The notes: a model not told the origin generated them from the sequence alone. A stretch of DNA of 64,000 bases from Sulfurimonas sp. (GCA_028687935.1 JAQTZE010000002.1:62001-126000), one strand, 5' to 3'; numbered from the stretch's first letter, positions 38,496 through 48,511 are shown. Translations and numbers: made by a program.

Positions 38496-39920
38496 ATGTT
38501 TGAAGTAGTTATCGGTCTTGAAGTCCACGTACAACTCAATACAAAAACAAAACTTTTTTGCTCATGTCCAACGAGTTTTAATCATAAACAAAATACAAAT
38601 ACATGTCCAACATGTCTCGCACTTCCTGGTGCATTACCTGTGCTCAACAAAGAAGTACTCCATAAGGCTATCATGCTTGGAACTGCAATCGATGCAACGG
38701 TAAATAGAACTTCGTTTTTTGATAGAAAGTCTTACTTTTATCCAGATTCTCCATCGGCTTATCAAATCACGCAGCTTTATACGCCTGTAGTGGAACATGG
38801 AAAACTTGAGATAGATTTTGAAGATGGAAGCCACAAAGTTATCCGTATCAACCGTGCGCATATCGAAGCAGATGCAGGGAAAAATATCCATGAGGGTGAT
38901 ATCTCAAAAGTAGACCTAAATCGTGCGGGAACGCCTCTTTTAGAGATTGTCTCCGAGCCAGATATGCGAAGTGCGGATGAGGCTATTTTATATCTCAAAA
39001 AACTTCACTCTATCATTCGCTATCTTGATATTGGTGATGCGAATATGCAAGAGGGATCATTTCGTGTGGATGTGAATGTCTCTATCCGCCCAAAAGGTGA
39101 TGAAAAACTCTATACACGTGTTGAGATCAAAAACATCAACTCCTTTAAGTTCATCCAAAAAGCGATAGAGCTTGAAGTGTCCCGTCAAATTGAAGCGTGG
39201 GAAGATGGCGTTTACGCAAGTGAGATTTGCCAAGAAACACGTCTTTTTGATCAGGTGAAACAAGAGACACGTTCTATGCGTGGCAAAGAAGAAGCGGCTG
39301 ATTATCGTTATTTTCCAGAGCCAGACCTCCTCAAAGCCGTTGTCACAGATGAAATGATGGCGCTTTATAGCAAGATCCCTGAGCTTCCAGATGAAAAACG
39401 CGACAGATTTGTCAAAGAGTATGGTATGAACGAATACAACGCAGGAGTTATCACTTCAGCAGTTGAAATGGCACACTTCTTTGAGACAATGATGGAAGCA
39501 GGTATTAGCGCTAAAAACGCAACGACATGGCTCACAGTAGAACTTCTAGCTCGCCTCAAAGGTGAAATGAATATCACAAACTCTCCAGTGGATGCAAAAA
39601 AACTTGGACACCTTGTCAAACGTATCGAAGATAACACGATAAGTGGAAAAGCAGCTAAAGAAGTTCTTGATAGACTTATGGAAGAGAATCTGCAAGTGGA
39701 TGATGTGATAGATGCACTTGGTTTGAAACAAGTAAGCGATACGGGTGCTCTCGAAGTTATCTGCGATACTATCATCGCTGCAAATCCTGATAAAGTAGCA
39801 GAATATAAAAGTGGAAAAGAGAAGCTTTTCGGTTTCTTTGTCGGGCAGGTTATGAAAGAGAGCAAAGGCAGCGCAAACCCTCAAGCTGTCAATGATATCC
39901 TCAAAGAAAAGCTGGGATAA
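38496..39920 (+). CDS. gatB: Asp/Glu-tRNA amidotransferase subunit B
   Basis: A 474-residue GatB. N-terminal [20 protein letters not shown], the zinc-site cysteines in [29 protein letters not shown] and RNINSF-like [16 protein letters not shown] are conserved, with the C-terminal YqeY-like tail. GatCAB converts mischarged Glu-tRNA(Gln) and Asp-tRNA(Asn) to their amides. gatA and gatC are not in the window. AGAAGGAAA precedes the ATG. Confidence 0.97.
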   Translation: MFEVVIGLEVHVQLNTKTKLFCSCPTSFNHKQNTNTCPTCLALPGALPVLNKEVLHKAIMLGTAIDATVNRTSFFDRKSYFYPDSPSAYQITQLYTPVVEHGKLEIDFEDGSHKVIRINRAHIEADAGKNIHEGDISKVDLNRAGTPLLEIVSEPDMRSADEAILYLKKLHSIIRYLDIGDANMQEGSFRVDVNVSIRPKGDEKLYTRVEIKNINSFKFIQKAIELEVSRQIEAWEDGVYASEICQETRLFDQVKQETRSMRGKEEAADYRYFPEPDLLKAVVTDEMMALYSKIPELPDEKRDRFVKEYGMNEYNAGVITSAVEMAHFFETMMEAGISAKNATTWLTVELLARLKGEMNITNSPVDAKKLGHLVKRIEDNTISGKAAKEVLDRLMEENLQVDDVIDALGLKQVSDTGALEVICDTIIAANPDKVAEYKSGKEKLFGFFVGQVMKESKGSANPQAVNDILKEKLG

Positions 39921-41485
39921 TGGACTTTATTAATCGCTTTATTGTTGATTTTGCATACTTTATTAATACATCAGATGCATATCAACGTAAGAAGCGATTT
40001 TTTTACGATATCTTAGAAAACGATAAGTATATATACAAAAAATATTTTGATATTTTTATGATCATACTTATTTTTTTAAGTGTTGCCATTTTGATCGCTG
40101 AAGTAAAATCAAATATCAATACAAAGATAGAGTTTTTCAACACTTACATTATTTCTATTATTTTCTTTATTGAGTACATGCTTAGATTTTGGACAAGCAG
40201 TAATATGAGTGAAGTAATTATTCGCGCAAATGAACATGCGACCATGATTGGGCAGAAATTTTATCTTTATAAAGCTCTATATAAAATTATTAAAGAGAAA
40301 CTCAGCTTTATCTTTTCTGTCCGTGCTATTATAGATTTACTCGCCATTTTACCTTTCTTCCACGAACTTAGATTGCTGCGTTTATTCGTTCTTTTTAGAG
40401 TTTTCAAACTCTTTAGATATACGACAAGTTTTCAGGCATTTATCTCCGTTTTATCTACGAAAAAATTTGAATTTTTAATTCTTTTGATGTTTGCTTCGAT
40501 AGTCATTTCCGTCTCTTCGGTGCTTATTTATGTGATGGAAGCAAATAACCCTTCATCACCTATCAATACTTTATTTGAAGCATTTTATTGGTCAATCGTT
40601 ACAATTTCGACAGTAGGCTATGGAGATATTACGCCAGTTACAAGTGCGGGGCGTGTTGTGGCAATGTTTGTCATTACAGCCGGAATAGCAGTTTTAGCGT
40701 TTACAACCTCTATCGTTGTCTCTGCATTGACAGAAAAACTCGATGAGATCAAAGAGATAAAAACAATAGAAAATATACGTAAACTTAAACGTTTTTATCT
40801 TATATGCGGCTATGAAAATGTAGCGCAAGAAGTAGCATCACAACTCCAAAACAGTCGTTTAGATATTATCGTCTTGGATGAAGATCCAAAGAGAATAGAA
40901 AACGCAAAAAGAGATGGACTTGTAGCACTCAACTATGATCCAGGCGATGCAAATAGCTATAAAAAAACGGGTATTGATTTGAACACTCAGGTAAAAGCAG
41001 TGCTTTGTTTGCGTGAGAGTGACGTTGAAAATGTATATAGTACCTTGACGGTGCGATCTATCAATAAAGAGGTAAATATAATATCTTTGCTGATGGATGA
41101 TGCAAATAGAAAAAAACTCAACTTTGCAGGCGTCAATGAGATACTCTATCCTAAAGGTTTAGTCGGAATGATCTCTAGAGAATTGATCGGTAAACCTGTT
41201 GCGTTTGAAGTGATTCATGCTTTAAGAAATGAATATTATGGAGTCAATGTAGAAGAGATCTTGATTGATAATAGAATTAATGAGAATATTGTCTATGTTA
41301 ATGAACTTGATAATGCACAGTTTAGAGTGATTTTACTTGGTATATTCAAAAAAAGTACCAATAGATTTTTCTTCAATCCTATGGATGAGACGCTTTTAGA
41401 GAGTGGAGATTATCTCCTTGTGATTGGAAACTCTGCGTTTATCAAAGAGTTTGAGAAATATTTACATAAAAAGATCAGAAGATGA
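39920..41485 (+). CDS. Voltage-gated-type K+ channel with RCK domain
   Basis: A 521-residue six-helix potassium channel. Helices span about residues 43-270, including an S4-like Arg-rich segment RLLRLFVLFRVFKLFRYTTS (151-170), the selectivity filter TVGYGD (231-236) and S6. A cytoplasmic RCK unit follows: TrkA_N (from about 291, RFYLICGYENVAQEVA) and TrkA_C (about 430-521). It resembles Helicobacter KchA, needed for potassium uptake, but with six helices and a complete RCK. It starts as TAATG on the gatB stop. Confidence 0.9.
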   Translation: MDFINRFIVDFAYFINTSDAYQRKKRFFYDILENDKYIYKKYFDIFMIILIFLSVAILIAEVKSNINTKIEFFNTYIISIIFFIEYMLRFWTSSNMSEVIIRANEHATMIGQKFYLYKALYKIIKEKLSFIFSVRAIIDLLAILPFFHELRLLRLFVLFRVFKLFRYTTSFQAFISVLSTKKFEFLILLMFASIVISVSSVLIYVMEANNPSSPINTLFEAFYWSIVTISTVGYGDITPVTSAGRVVAMFVITAGIAVLAFTTSIVVSALTEKLDEIKEIKTIENIRKLKRFYLICGYENVAQEVASQLQNSRLDIIVLDEDPKRIENAKRDGLVALNYDPGDANSYKKTGIDLNTQVKAVLCLRESDVENVYSTLTVRSINKEVNIISLLMDDANRKKLNFAGVNEILYPKGLVGMISRELIGKPVAFEVIHALRNEYYGVNVEEILIDNRINENIVYVNELDNAQFRVILLGIFKKSTNRFFFNPMDETLLESGDYLLVIGNSAFIKEFEKYLHKKIRR

Positions 41486-42210
41486 AAACTAAGACAGCTC
41501 TAATTTTTGGTTATAACGATTATGCTTTGGAAATCGCTAAAAATATTGTAAATGAGTATGAAAATATAAATATTTTCAGCTTGCATAGTGAGAATGATAG
41601 TCTCAAAAATAAATCTAATTTTGAGATTAAAAGTTTTGACTTGAGTGACCGATGGGATGAGCTCAATAATGATGTAGATATCGAAAATTCTATTGCTTTT
41701 TGTGTTTTGGAAGATAGTGCTGAAAATATATTTCTCACTATATCACTACGTTCTTCTTTTGATGACTTGGATATCATCGCACTCTCAAACAATAAAGAGA
41801 CAGCCAATAAACTCAAGATGGCAGGGGCAAATAAAGTTATTCCATTAGTGCAGACGACAGCGGAGATGATCTCTGAGATGCTAGAAAAACCAATCGTAAA
41901 AAATGTATTTCATAATATTTTATTTGAAAGCGGTGAGTTAAAAATTGCACAGATCAAGATGAATGATCATAGTAGCTATATTGGAAAAATGATCTCTGAT
42001 ATAGACTGGGATAAAAAATATGGCGTCATTCCTTTAGCTATAGTGAGAGAAGATATGAGCAGTGAATTTATCTACTCATCCAAATTGAAACATGATACAA
42101 TCACTCAGGATGATATCTTTATTATCGTGGGCTATGAGAGAGATATAAGTGAATTTGAAAAATTAATAGGGAGTAGATGTGATGTCAATTGGCGTAATTG
42201 GAGCTGGTAA
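41482..42210 (+). CDS. Stand-alone TrkA/RCK protein
   Basis: A 242-residue cytoplasmic protein made of a TrkA_N-like Rossmann domain (TALIFGYNDYALEIAKNIVN) and a TrkA_C domain (about 145-235). The nucleotide-binding glycine pattern GYNDYA is weaker than the canonical GxGxxG. It overlaps the channel gene by 4 bases, so it is probably a regulatory subunit of that channel, supplying the second RCK of each gating-ring pair. The end overlaps gpsA by 29 bases. Confidence 0.85.
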   Translation: MKTKTALIFGYNDYALEIAKNIVNEYENINIFSLHSENDSLKNKSNFEIKSFDLSDRWDELNNDVDIENSIAFCVLEDSAENIFLTISLRSSFDDLDIIALSNNKETANKLKMAGANKVIPLVQTTAEMISEMLEKPIVKNVFHNILFESGELKIAQIKMNDHSSYIGKMISDIDWDKKYGVIPLAIVREDMSSEFIYSSKLKHDTITQDDIFIIVGYERDISEFEKLIGSRCDVNWRNWSW

Positions 42211-43069
42211 ATGGGGAAGCGCTCTTGCGTTTGCGCTCTCAGAAAAAAATGAAGTCTTTATAACTTCCAGAACGCCACGAGATATAAAAAACTTTGTATC
42301 TCTTGAAGAGATTTTAAAATTAGAATACTTAGTTATATCTGTGCCTGCACAAGAGATCGCAGCATGGCTTGAAGAAAATTTTGTCTATAGTGGACAAAAG
42401 ATTTTAGTAGCGGCAAAGGGTATAGAAGCAAAGAGCGGAAGATTTTTAAATGAGATATATTCCAAGTATGTGCCTGATGAAAACATTGCGTTTCTCTCTG
42501 GTCCCTCTTTTGCAACAGAAGTGATGCAGTCTTTACCTACGGCACTTGTAGTAAATTCTTATAATGAAGCGCTGAGCAAAGAGTTTGCTGCGTTTTTCCC
42601 ATCATTTATCAAAGCCTATATTTCTACAGATGTTATCGGTGCAGAGGTGACGGGTGCTTATAAAAATGTCATCGCAATTGCTGCTGGAGTCTGTGAAGGA
42701 CTGAAACTCGGTAAAAACGCAGCCGCTTCACTGATCTCAAGAGGTTTGGTGGAGATGCACCGTTTTGGCATTTTTTATGGAGCCAAGGAAGAGAGTTTTA
42801 TAGGACTCAGCGGGGCTGGGGATCTCTTCTTGACAGCATCTTCGACGATGAGTAGGAACTTTCGTGTAGGACTTGGTCTAGCAGAGGGTAAAACGCAGGC
42901 CGAAATACTTCGTGAACTCGGCGAAGTTGCTGAGGGCATTGGCACGGCATACGCTCTTAAAAATATTGCTCTGCAAAAAGGGCTCTATCTGCCTATAGCA
43001 CGTGAAGTGTATGAACTTCTCGAGGGTAAAAATCCGCAAAAAACATTAAAAGATCTTCTTTCAAGTTAA
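42182..43069 (+). CDS. gpsA: Glycerol-3-phosphate dehydrogenase [NAD(P)+]
   Basis: About 295 residues from ATG 42182 (a GTG one codon earlier is less likely). NAD-binding GVIGAGKWGSALAFAL is at the N-terminus; VAAKGIEAKSGRF, SGPSFATEV and the catalytic-domain AYKNVIAIAAGVCEGLKLG are conserved. It reduces dihydroxyacetone phosphate to glycerol-3-phosphate for phospholipids. It overlaps the RCK gene out of frame, with GGGAG inside that gene as ribosome-binding site. Confidence 0.96.
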   Translation: MSIGVIGAGKWGSALAFALSEKNEVFITSRTPRDIKNFVSLEEILKLEYLVISVPAQEIAAWLEENFVYSGQKILVAAKGIEAKSGRFLNEIYSKYVPDENIAFLSGPSFATEVMQSLPTALVVNSYNEALSKEFAAFFPSFIKAYISTDVIGAEVTGAYKNVIAIAAGVCEGLKLGKNAAASLISRGLVEMHRFGIFYGAKEESFIGLSGAGDLFLTASSTMSRNFRVGLGLAEGKTQAEILRELGEVAEGIGTAYALKNIALQKGLYLPIAREVYELLEGKNPQKTLKDLLSS

Positions 43070-43077
43070 GGCAAAAT

Positions 43078-44433
43078 ATGACACGAACAAGAAGAGAGTA
43101 TAAAAAAATAGCCTTTGCCTTGGGTGTGGCTTTAGTTACTTTTTTTATCTCTTATAGCATTTTTGATACTCAGCAAAGTTCGCTCTTGGCCATCATTGCG
43201 TTTTTGGTCACACTTTGGACGAATGAAGCATTGCCAATGGCTGTGGTATCTTTATTTCCTATCCTTTTATTTCCTGCCTTTGGTATTTTAGATACCAAGG
43301 CAACGGCACTACACTATTCAAATCCTATTATCTATCTCTTCTTTGGCGGATTTTTACTCGCTATTGCCGTAGAAAAAAGTAATCTGCATGCATGGATAGC
43401 TGACAAGATGCTCGGACTTTTCCCAAATACACCTCGAGGGATGATATTCTCACTTGTCATCACATCTGGATTTTTGAGTTCTATCTTGTCTAATACTACG
43501 ACAACGCTCCTTTTGATTGCAATTGCTTTGTTTATCACTGATGAAGTAAAACTCAAGATGCGTTTTGCTCTTGCTATAGCCTATGGAGCAAGCGTGGGCG
43601 GGATTATGACACCTATTGGTACACCGCCAAATCTCGTACTACTTGGTATTATGAACGACAGAGGAATGGAACTTATCCCATTTTTTCAGTGGACATGGAT
43701 GGTCGCACCTCTTGCGTTTGCTATGTTTTTGGTGCTCGGATGGCTTTTGAGTTTGGGAGTATCGACTACACCTATTGTACGTAGAAGCAAGCCAAAAGCA
43801 CTGAGTAAGGCACAAAAAAAAGTTCTTATTATCCTTTTTTCTTTGGTTACACTACTCTTACTCAACGCGCCTATAAAACCCTATTGGAATGGGCTAGGGC
43901 TTGATGAATCAGGTATTTTACTTGGCTTTGGACTTCTTCTATTCGCGCCTGGCTTTCACCTCTTGGAGTGGGCAGAAGATAAGGCAAAGATACCCTATAG
44001 AATTATGTTCTTATTTGGTGCAGGTTTTTCTATTGCGGCTGCGTTTTCTGCTACAGGTCTTGCAGATGCCCTGGCTAGCTATTTGGTTTCCCTTACCGAT
44101 CTACCGCCGCTGCTCTTACTTTTGAGTGTAGCTATATTGATTACTTTTACTACAGAGATCACTTCCAATACAGCTCTTATCTCTATTATGTTACCGGTTT
44201 TATATGCCGTGGCTCAGCAGACAGGGATAAACGCAACACTCTTTATGATGGTTGCAACACTGTGTGCTAGCTATGCGTTTATGCTTCCCATCGCTACACC
44301 ACCAAATGCTATTGCCATGAGTAGTGGAGCGGTGGATGTCAAAAGTATGATACGCTATGGCATTGTTCTTAATATTGTCGGGATATTTTTTATCGTCATC
44401 ATTGCAGAATTTTTTTGGAAAAAGATCCTTTAA
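43078..44433 (+). CDS. SLC13/DASS-family anion:sodium symporter
   Basis: A 451-residue transporter with 10-12 helices. The two family signatures are present: ILSNTTTTLLLIAIAL with TPIGTPPNLVLLG in the first half, and EITSNTALISIMLPVLYA with PIATPPNAIAMSSGA in the second. SNT motifs form the sodium and carboxylate sites. The substrate is likely a dicarboxylate; sulfate or phosphate cannot be excluded. It lies 8 bases after gpsA. Confidence 0.9.
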   Translation: MTRTRREYKKIAFALGVALVTFFISYSIFDTQQSSLLAIIAFLVTLWTNEALPMAVVSLFPILLFPAFGILDTKATALHYSNPIIYLFFGGFLLAIAVEKSNLHAWIADKMLGLFPNTPRGMIFSLVITSGFLSSILSNTTTTLLLIAIALFITDEVKLKMRFALAIAYGASVGGIMTPIGTPPNLVLLGIMNDRGMELIPFFQWTWMVAPLAFAMFLVLGWLLSLGVSTTPIVRRSKPKALSKAQKKVLIILFSLVTLLLLNAPIKPYWNGLGLDESGILLGFGLLLFAPGFHLLEWAEDKAKIPYRIMFLFGAGFSIAAAFSATGLADALASYLVSLTDLPPLLLLLSVAILITFTTEITSNTALISIMLPVLYAVAQQTGINATLFMMVATLCASYAFMLPIATPPNAIAMSSGAVDVKSMIRYGIVLNIVGIFFIVIIAEFFWKKIL

Positions 44434-44505
44434 CTCACTCGTTTTTTAACATACTTCTCAAGAGAGATTTGTTACTATTTCACATTATATTTACGAGGTG
44501 AAATC

Positions 44506-44799
44506 ATGGTAGTCCATATAGTAATGTTGCAGTTCAAAGAAGAGAATAAAGCTTTAAATCTTGCAAAAGTAAAGCATAAACTTGAGAAACTTGAAGAGTT
44601 AATAGATGGCCTCAGAAGTATGGAAGTCGGTATCAATTTTACAGAGTCGCCAAGAGCGTATGATATGTCACTCTACAGTACCTTTGAAACGCGAGCAGAC
44701 CTGAAGATTTATGCAGATCATGAAGAGCATCTCAAAGTGGTAGAACTTATCAAAGAGGTGACAACTGACTCAAAAGTGGTTGATTACGTTCTTGAGTAG
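44506..44799 (+). CDS. Dabb-domain (stress-responsive alpha/beta barrel) protein
   Basis: A 97-residue protein with the Dabb pattern: MVVHIVMLQFKEENKAL, then LEELIDGLRSMEVGINFTES, YDMSLYSTFETRADLKIYAD and HLKVVELIKE. Dabb proteins form ferredoxin-like dimers; roles vary and the bacterial ones are mostly unknown. GAGGTGA precedes the ATG. Single gene. Confidence 0.88.
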   Translation: MVVHIVMLQFKEENKALNLAKVKHKLEKLEELIDGLRSMEVGINFTESPRAYDMSLYSTFETRADLKIYADHEEHLKVVELIKEVTTDSKVVDYVLE

Positions 44800-44886
44800 A
44801 AGAAAAAATGACGAAGAAATTTTCTAAAAAATAGACTTAAGTCGTCATGTTAGTTTACTCTTTCTATAATTTGTTATTTAATATTT

Positions 44887-44895
44887 TGGTATTAT
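44887..44895 (+). promoter_or_regulatory. Extended -10 before the 44921 gene
   Basis: TGG-TATTAT (hexamer 44890-44895), 25 bases before the ATG at 44921. The 121-base gap here also holds a 7-bp inverted repeat ATGACGA (44808-44814) and TCGTCAT (44842-44848) of unknown meaning. AAAGGAG ribosome-binding site follows the promoter. Confidence 0.5.
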
Positions 44896-44920
44896 TGAGA
44901 AAAATTAAAGGAGTTACTCA

Positions 44921-45112
44921 ATGAGTGAGCCAAGATTAGAAGATATAGAAGATTACAACACCCTCAAAGGTGAAAAGAAAAAGATTGTTTATGCGGTTAT
45001 TTTAGCAGGTTTGATTATGGGTGTGATTTACACAATCGCTGTGAAGATATATGATAACAAAGAAGATAGTATCTCTGTAGAGAAATCTTTAAATAAAATT
45101 CCAATGAAGTAA
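44921..45112 (+). CDS. Small single-helix membrane protein
   Basis: A 63-residue protein with a charged N-terminus (SEPRLEDIEDYNTLKGEKKK), one membrane helix (IVYAVILAGLIMGVIYTIAV) and a short polar tail. It has a strong AAAGGAG site and its own promoter, and starts an operon with the M48 protease, 10 bases away. Possibly an accessory peptide of that protease. No family recognised. Confidence 0.75.
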   Translation: MSEPRLEDIEDYNTLKGEKKKIVYAVILAGLIMGVIYTIAVKIYDNKEDSISVEKSLNKIPMK

Positions 45113-45122
45113 GGTTGCAGTT

Positions 45123-46379
45123 ATGTTGATGAGCATTGTGGGCATTTATACACTTTATGTCTTAGTTTCTATCTATACAAGTGTTATGCAAATAGGCTTT
45201 GTCAACCAGGCAAAGAGAAAGAGTGCTATTTTACTGACTCAGGCTGAGTATCTCAAAGCAGGAAATTATACAGTGGCGAAAGAGAAGCTCTCTATTGTAA
45301 ACTCATTTGTGGATTATCTGCTCTTTATACTCTGGATTGGTTTTGGTATCTCTTTGCTAGAACAAAATCTTTTTTTCCAAAGTGAAGTAGTGATGAATAT
45401 CGCTATTGTTATGGGCTTTGTCCTCATCAATGCGCTTATCTCTTTACCTTTTTCTTACTATCAGAAGTTTGTCCTTGATAAAGAGTATGGCTTTAATAAA
45501 TCCACTCTGGGACTTTTTATAAAAGACACACTGATCTCTTTGGTGATGACACTTGTCCTTGGTTCTTTGGTCGTTTGGGGTATCTATGAGATCATCAGCA
45601 GTTTTGCTTTGTGGTGGCTATGGAGTTTTGTCTTTATATTTGCTATTGTGATTGGTATCAATATGCTCTATCCTGCGTTTCGTGCGATGTTTTTTGACAA
45701 ACTGACACCTTTAGAGGATGAAAATCTTGATGATGCTATAAAAAGCTTGATGGATAGAACTGGATTTGTAAGTTCTGGCGTTTTTGTGAGTGATGCAAGT
45801 AAACGCGATGCAAGACTTAACGCTTATTTCGGTGGTTTTGGTCGTGCAAAACGTGTTGTGCTTTTTGACACCCTGATAGAAAAACTCACAACAAAAGAGC
45901 TGCTTGCTGTACTTGGTCATGAGCTGGGGCACTTTGCACATGGAGATATCTATAAAAATATTGCTATGGTCGGGGCTATGCTTTTTGCAATGTTTGCTCT
46001 TTTTGGAAATCTTCCAGAAGCTCTCTTTTTGGAACTAGGCATGAGTCAAACTCCTTATCTTACGATGATACTTCTTATGCTTTTTATGCCTGTTCTTGGT
46101 TTCATTATGATGCCACTTATGGGAATAGTAAGTAGAAGTAACGAATATGCAGCGGATAGAATGGGAAGTGAACTTGGCGGCGCTGCAGGTTCTATCGAGC
46201 TGGCAAATGCACTGCAAAAACTGGTAACGGAAAATAAAAGTTTCCCGCTTTCACATCCGCTTTATATCTTTTTTCACTATACGCATCCACCGGTTTTAGA
46301 GCGTTTAAGAGAACTTGGTGTTGCTCTTGGAGATGCAGATGAGAGTTCTTTAGAGGGTAAATGCGAAGCCAATATTTAG
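45123..46379 (+). CDS. M48-family zinc metalloprotease (Ste24/CAAX-protease type)
   Basis: A 418-residue integral membrane peptidase. Several helices lie in the first half, and the N-terminal peptidase_M48_N domain has YYQKFVLDKEYGFNKST. The zinc motif is HELGH (266-270) in LAVLGHELGHFAHGD, with the third ligand Glu in SNEYAADRMG. It resembles Ste24 more than HtpX because of the long N-terminal half. Bacterial members act in membrane-protein quality control. The end overlaps prmC by 19 bases. Confidence 0.9.
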   Translation: MLMSIVGIYTLYVLVSIYTSVMQIGFVNQAKRKSAILLTQAEYLKAGNYTVAKEKLSIVNSFVDYLLFILWIGFGISLLEQNLFFQSEVVMNIAIVMGFVLINALISLPFSYYQKFVLDKEYGFNKSTLGLFIKDTLISLVMTLVLGSLVVWGIYEIISSFALWWLWSFVFIFAIVIGINMLYPAFRAMFFDKLTPLEDENLDDAIKSLMDRTGFVSSGVFVSDASKRDARLNAYFGGFGRAKRVVLFDTLIEKLTTKELLAVLGHELGHFAHGDIYKNIAMVGAMLFAMFALFGNLPEALFLELGMSQTPYLTMILLMLFMPVLGFIMMPLMGIVSRSNEYAADRMGSELGGAAGSIELANALQKLVTENKSFPLSHPLYIFFHYTHPPVLERLRELGVALGDADESSLEGKCEANI

Positions 46380-47191
46380 TCAAAGAACTCCTCAAAGATA
46401 TTACAACTACCTTGCAACCTCATATTCCAAGAGCCGCGAGAGAAGCTCAGCTTCTTCTGATGGCACATCTTGGGTGTGATGAACTTTGGCTTATCACAAA
46501 CCAAAACACGCCACTTGAAAATCTTGAACCACTTTTTAGCTGGGTAGATCGCCGCGTACAAAATGAACCTTTTGAATATATTGTCAATCGTGTCAGTTTT
46601 TACAGTGAAGAGTTTTATATCGCTCCTGGTGCACTTATTCCTCGTCCTGAAACCGAAATACTTATCGATGAAGTTCTCAAACGTGTAGAAGATACAAACG
46701 CAGCGCTGCGTTTTGTCGAAGTGGGTGTTGGAAGCGGTATTATCTCCATCATGCTCGCCCTGCATCTGCCAAACGCAAAGTTTATCGCTGTTGATATTTC
46801 AGAAGCAGCTTTGGCAATTGCAAAAATTAATATAGAAAAATTTAACCTTCAAGAGAGAATTGAACTGCGTTTAGGCTCGCTTTTAGAACCTGTTGATGAA
46901 ACGATAGACTATCTTGTATCCAATCCACCTTATATAGCAGATGATGCTTCGTTAGAGTCCAACCTTTCCTATGAACCGCAAAACGCACTCTTTGGTGGAA
47001 ATGTCGGTGATGAGATAATTGTAGAGCTTCTTAACGAGGTATTAAAACGTAATATTAACTTTTTTACATGTGAGATGGGTTATGACCAAAAGGATAGAAT
47101 AACGTCCTATTTAGAGAATAAAAATTATAAAGATTTAGCTTTCTACAAAGACTTAAGTGACTTTGATAGAGGCTTTAGCCTAAGGTTATAA
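46361..47191 (+). CDS. prmC: Release factor glutamine methyltransferase
   Basis: A 276-residue PrmC (HemK). N-terminal helical domain, then a SAM domain with PRPETEILIDEVL, FVEVGVGSGIISIMLAL and the catalytic NPPY motif in LVSNPPYIADDASLE. It methylates the GGQ glutamine of peptide-chain release factors. prfA is not next to it here. It overlaps the M48 gene and is followed 3 bases later by a small membrane protein. Confidence 0.95.
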   Translation: MRSQYLVKELLKDITTTLQPHIPRAAREAQLLLMAHLGCDELWLITNQNTPLENLEPLFSWVDRRVQNEPFEYIVNRVSFYSEEFYIAPGALIPRPETEILIDEVLKRVEDTNAALRFVEVGVGSGIISIMLALHLPNAKFIAVDISEAALAIAKINIEKFNLQERIELRLGSLLEPVDETIDYLVSNPPYIADDASLESNLSYEPQNALFGGNVGDEIIVELLNEVLKRNINFFTCEMGYDQKDRITSYLENKNYKDLAFYKDLSDFDRGFSLRL

Positions 47192-47194
47192 AAC

Positions 47195-47674
47195 GTGAAA
47201 AAAAATATTTATATAGATTTTAGCTACTTGATTATGCTCGCTGCAACTTTTGGTGCAGTCCTTGTTTTAGGTGCAGTTGTCGCACCCGTAATTTTCCATT
47301 CAGATAAAATTTTAAATGGAATGATTATGGATCACTATAATGCCGGTATTATGATGGGTGAAATATTTCATAGATTTTCTTATTGGCTGTATGTGGTAGT
47401 TATTGCTCTTTTTCTTTATGAAGGTGCTGTGTATAAAAGTGGGCAGCGTGATGCGATCGCTTTTGCATCGAGTGTTGTGGTTGCGTTTACTTCACTTATG
47501 TTTAGTGGTGTATACGCACCACAGATACTTGCAATGCAAGCACTTGGAGCAGAAGCTACACAAAGTGATACCTTTGAAAATATTCATATAGCAAGCGAGA
47601 TTGATTTTAAAATCCTTGCTGTAGCTTTACTTGTACTTTTTGTTAGAAGATTGATGCTTCTACGCAGAGTATAA
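47195..47674 (+). CDS. DUF4149-type membrane protein
   Basis: A 159-residue protein with four membrane helices (about 8-30, 50-72, 78-100, 130-152). LGAVVAPVIFHSDKILNG and the MGEIFHRFSYWLYVV segment match the DUF4149/TMEM205-like family pattern. Function is unknown. It is the last gene of the M48-prmC run. Confidence 0.82.
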   Translation: MKKNIYIDFSYLIMLAATFGAVLVLGAVVAPVIFHSDKILNGMIMDHYNAGIMMGEIFHRFSYWLYVVVIALFLYEGAVYKSGQRDAIAFASSVVVAFTSLMFSGVYAPQILAMQALGAEATQSDTFENIHIASEIDFKILAVALLVLFVRRLMLLRRV

Positions 47675-47752
47675 GTAGCCTCCGCCTCACTCTTTTTTAA
47701 CATTCTCCTCCCAAACTCTCTTTTTAGCTTAACACTAATGTAATAATTATTC

Positions 47753-47758
47753 TATAAT
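47753..47758 (+). promoter_or_regulatory. -10 element of the NosL/ABC island
   Basis: TATAAT preceded by TTC, 30 bases before the TTG start at 47789. No FNR-type palindrome, unlike nosZ and nosB, is seen in the 114-base gap. The downstream ribosome-binding site is AAAGGAG. Confidence 0.5.
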
Positions 47759-47788
47759 ATTATGTAAATTATAGCAAAAGGAGATAAC

Positions 47789-48511
47789 TTGAAAAAGATT
47801 ATTGCTAGTGTATTGATAGTGAGTTCGTTGCTGTTCGCAGGTATGGGTGAGGGTCAAGAGAAAGCACAGGAGAAAGCTCAAGAGATGAAACAGCCTGAGA
47901 TGTTTCAAAGTGTAGCTATGGATAAAGCACAAATAGTTCAAGATGGTAAGGCAAAAATGTTTTGTCCATCTTGCGGTATGACCCTTGCGATGTTTTACAA
48001 AACAAATCATGCAGCTACACATGATGGACACACAAAACAGTACTGTTCACTTCATTGTCTTGTAGAAGATAAGATCAAAAATGGTGCAGATTTGAAAGAT
48101 ATGAAAGTTGTTGATGTTACATCTTTAAAATTTATTGATGTTGCAAAGGCTAATTACGTAGTAGGCAGCAGTAAAAAGGGAACTATGACTATGCTCAGTA
48201 AGTATGCTTTTGCCCAGCAAAGTGATGCTGCTAACTTTGCAAAAGAGTTTGGTGGAGAGGTTACAAATTTTGATGGTGCTTTTGCTATCGCTGCGAAAGG
48301 TCTTGATAAAGAGATAGCAATGGTGAGTGCAAAACAAGCCATGATGGAAGAAAAAGGTGAAATGATCTACAACAAAATGTGTCAAAAAACAGATCTTAAA
48401 TTTAGTTCAACTGCAGAAGCGAAAGCATTTGTAGCATCGAGTAAGCTTTGTGGTGAAATGCAAGGTGAAAAACTCCAAGCTGTCGGTATCTACTTAGGTA
48501 GAAGACAGTAA
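47789..48511 (+). CDS. NosL-domain exported protein with cytochrome-c-like tail lacking heme motif
   Basis: A 240-residue protein starting at TTG with AAAGGAG upstream. A signal peptide (about 1-17) and a charged Gln/Lys/Glu linker precede a NosL-like domain (about 40-160): FCPSCGMTLAMFYKTNH, QYCSLHCLVED and the VVGSSKKGTMTMLSKYAFA segment. The C-terminal about 50 residues (GEMIYNKMCQKTDL to LQAVGIYLG) have the outline of a cytochrome c but no CxxCH. Likely a periplasmic copper-binding protein. It heads the island and is followed by a terminator. Confidence 0.82.
   Translation: MKKIIASVLIVSSLLFAGMGEGQEKAQEKAQEMKQPEMFQSVAMDKAQIVQDGKAKMFCPSCGMTLAMFYKTNHAATHDGHTKQYCSLHCLVEDKIKNGADLKDMKVVDVTSLKFIDVAKANYVVGSSKKGTMTMLSKYAFAQQSDAANFAKEFGGEVTNFDGAFAIAAKGLDKEIAMVSAKQAMMEEKGEMIYNKMCQKTDLKFSSTAEAKAFVASSKLCGEMQGEKLQAVGIYLGRRQ

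Noticed and set aside
44808..44848. Inverted repeat ATGACGA/TCGTCAT
   Set aside because: A 7-bp stem with a 27-base loop is weak and has no T tract, and it does not match an operator type I know; mentioned only as gap content.
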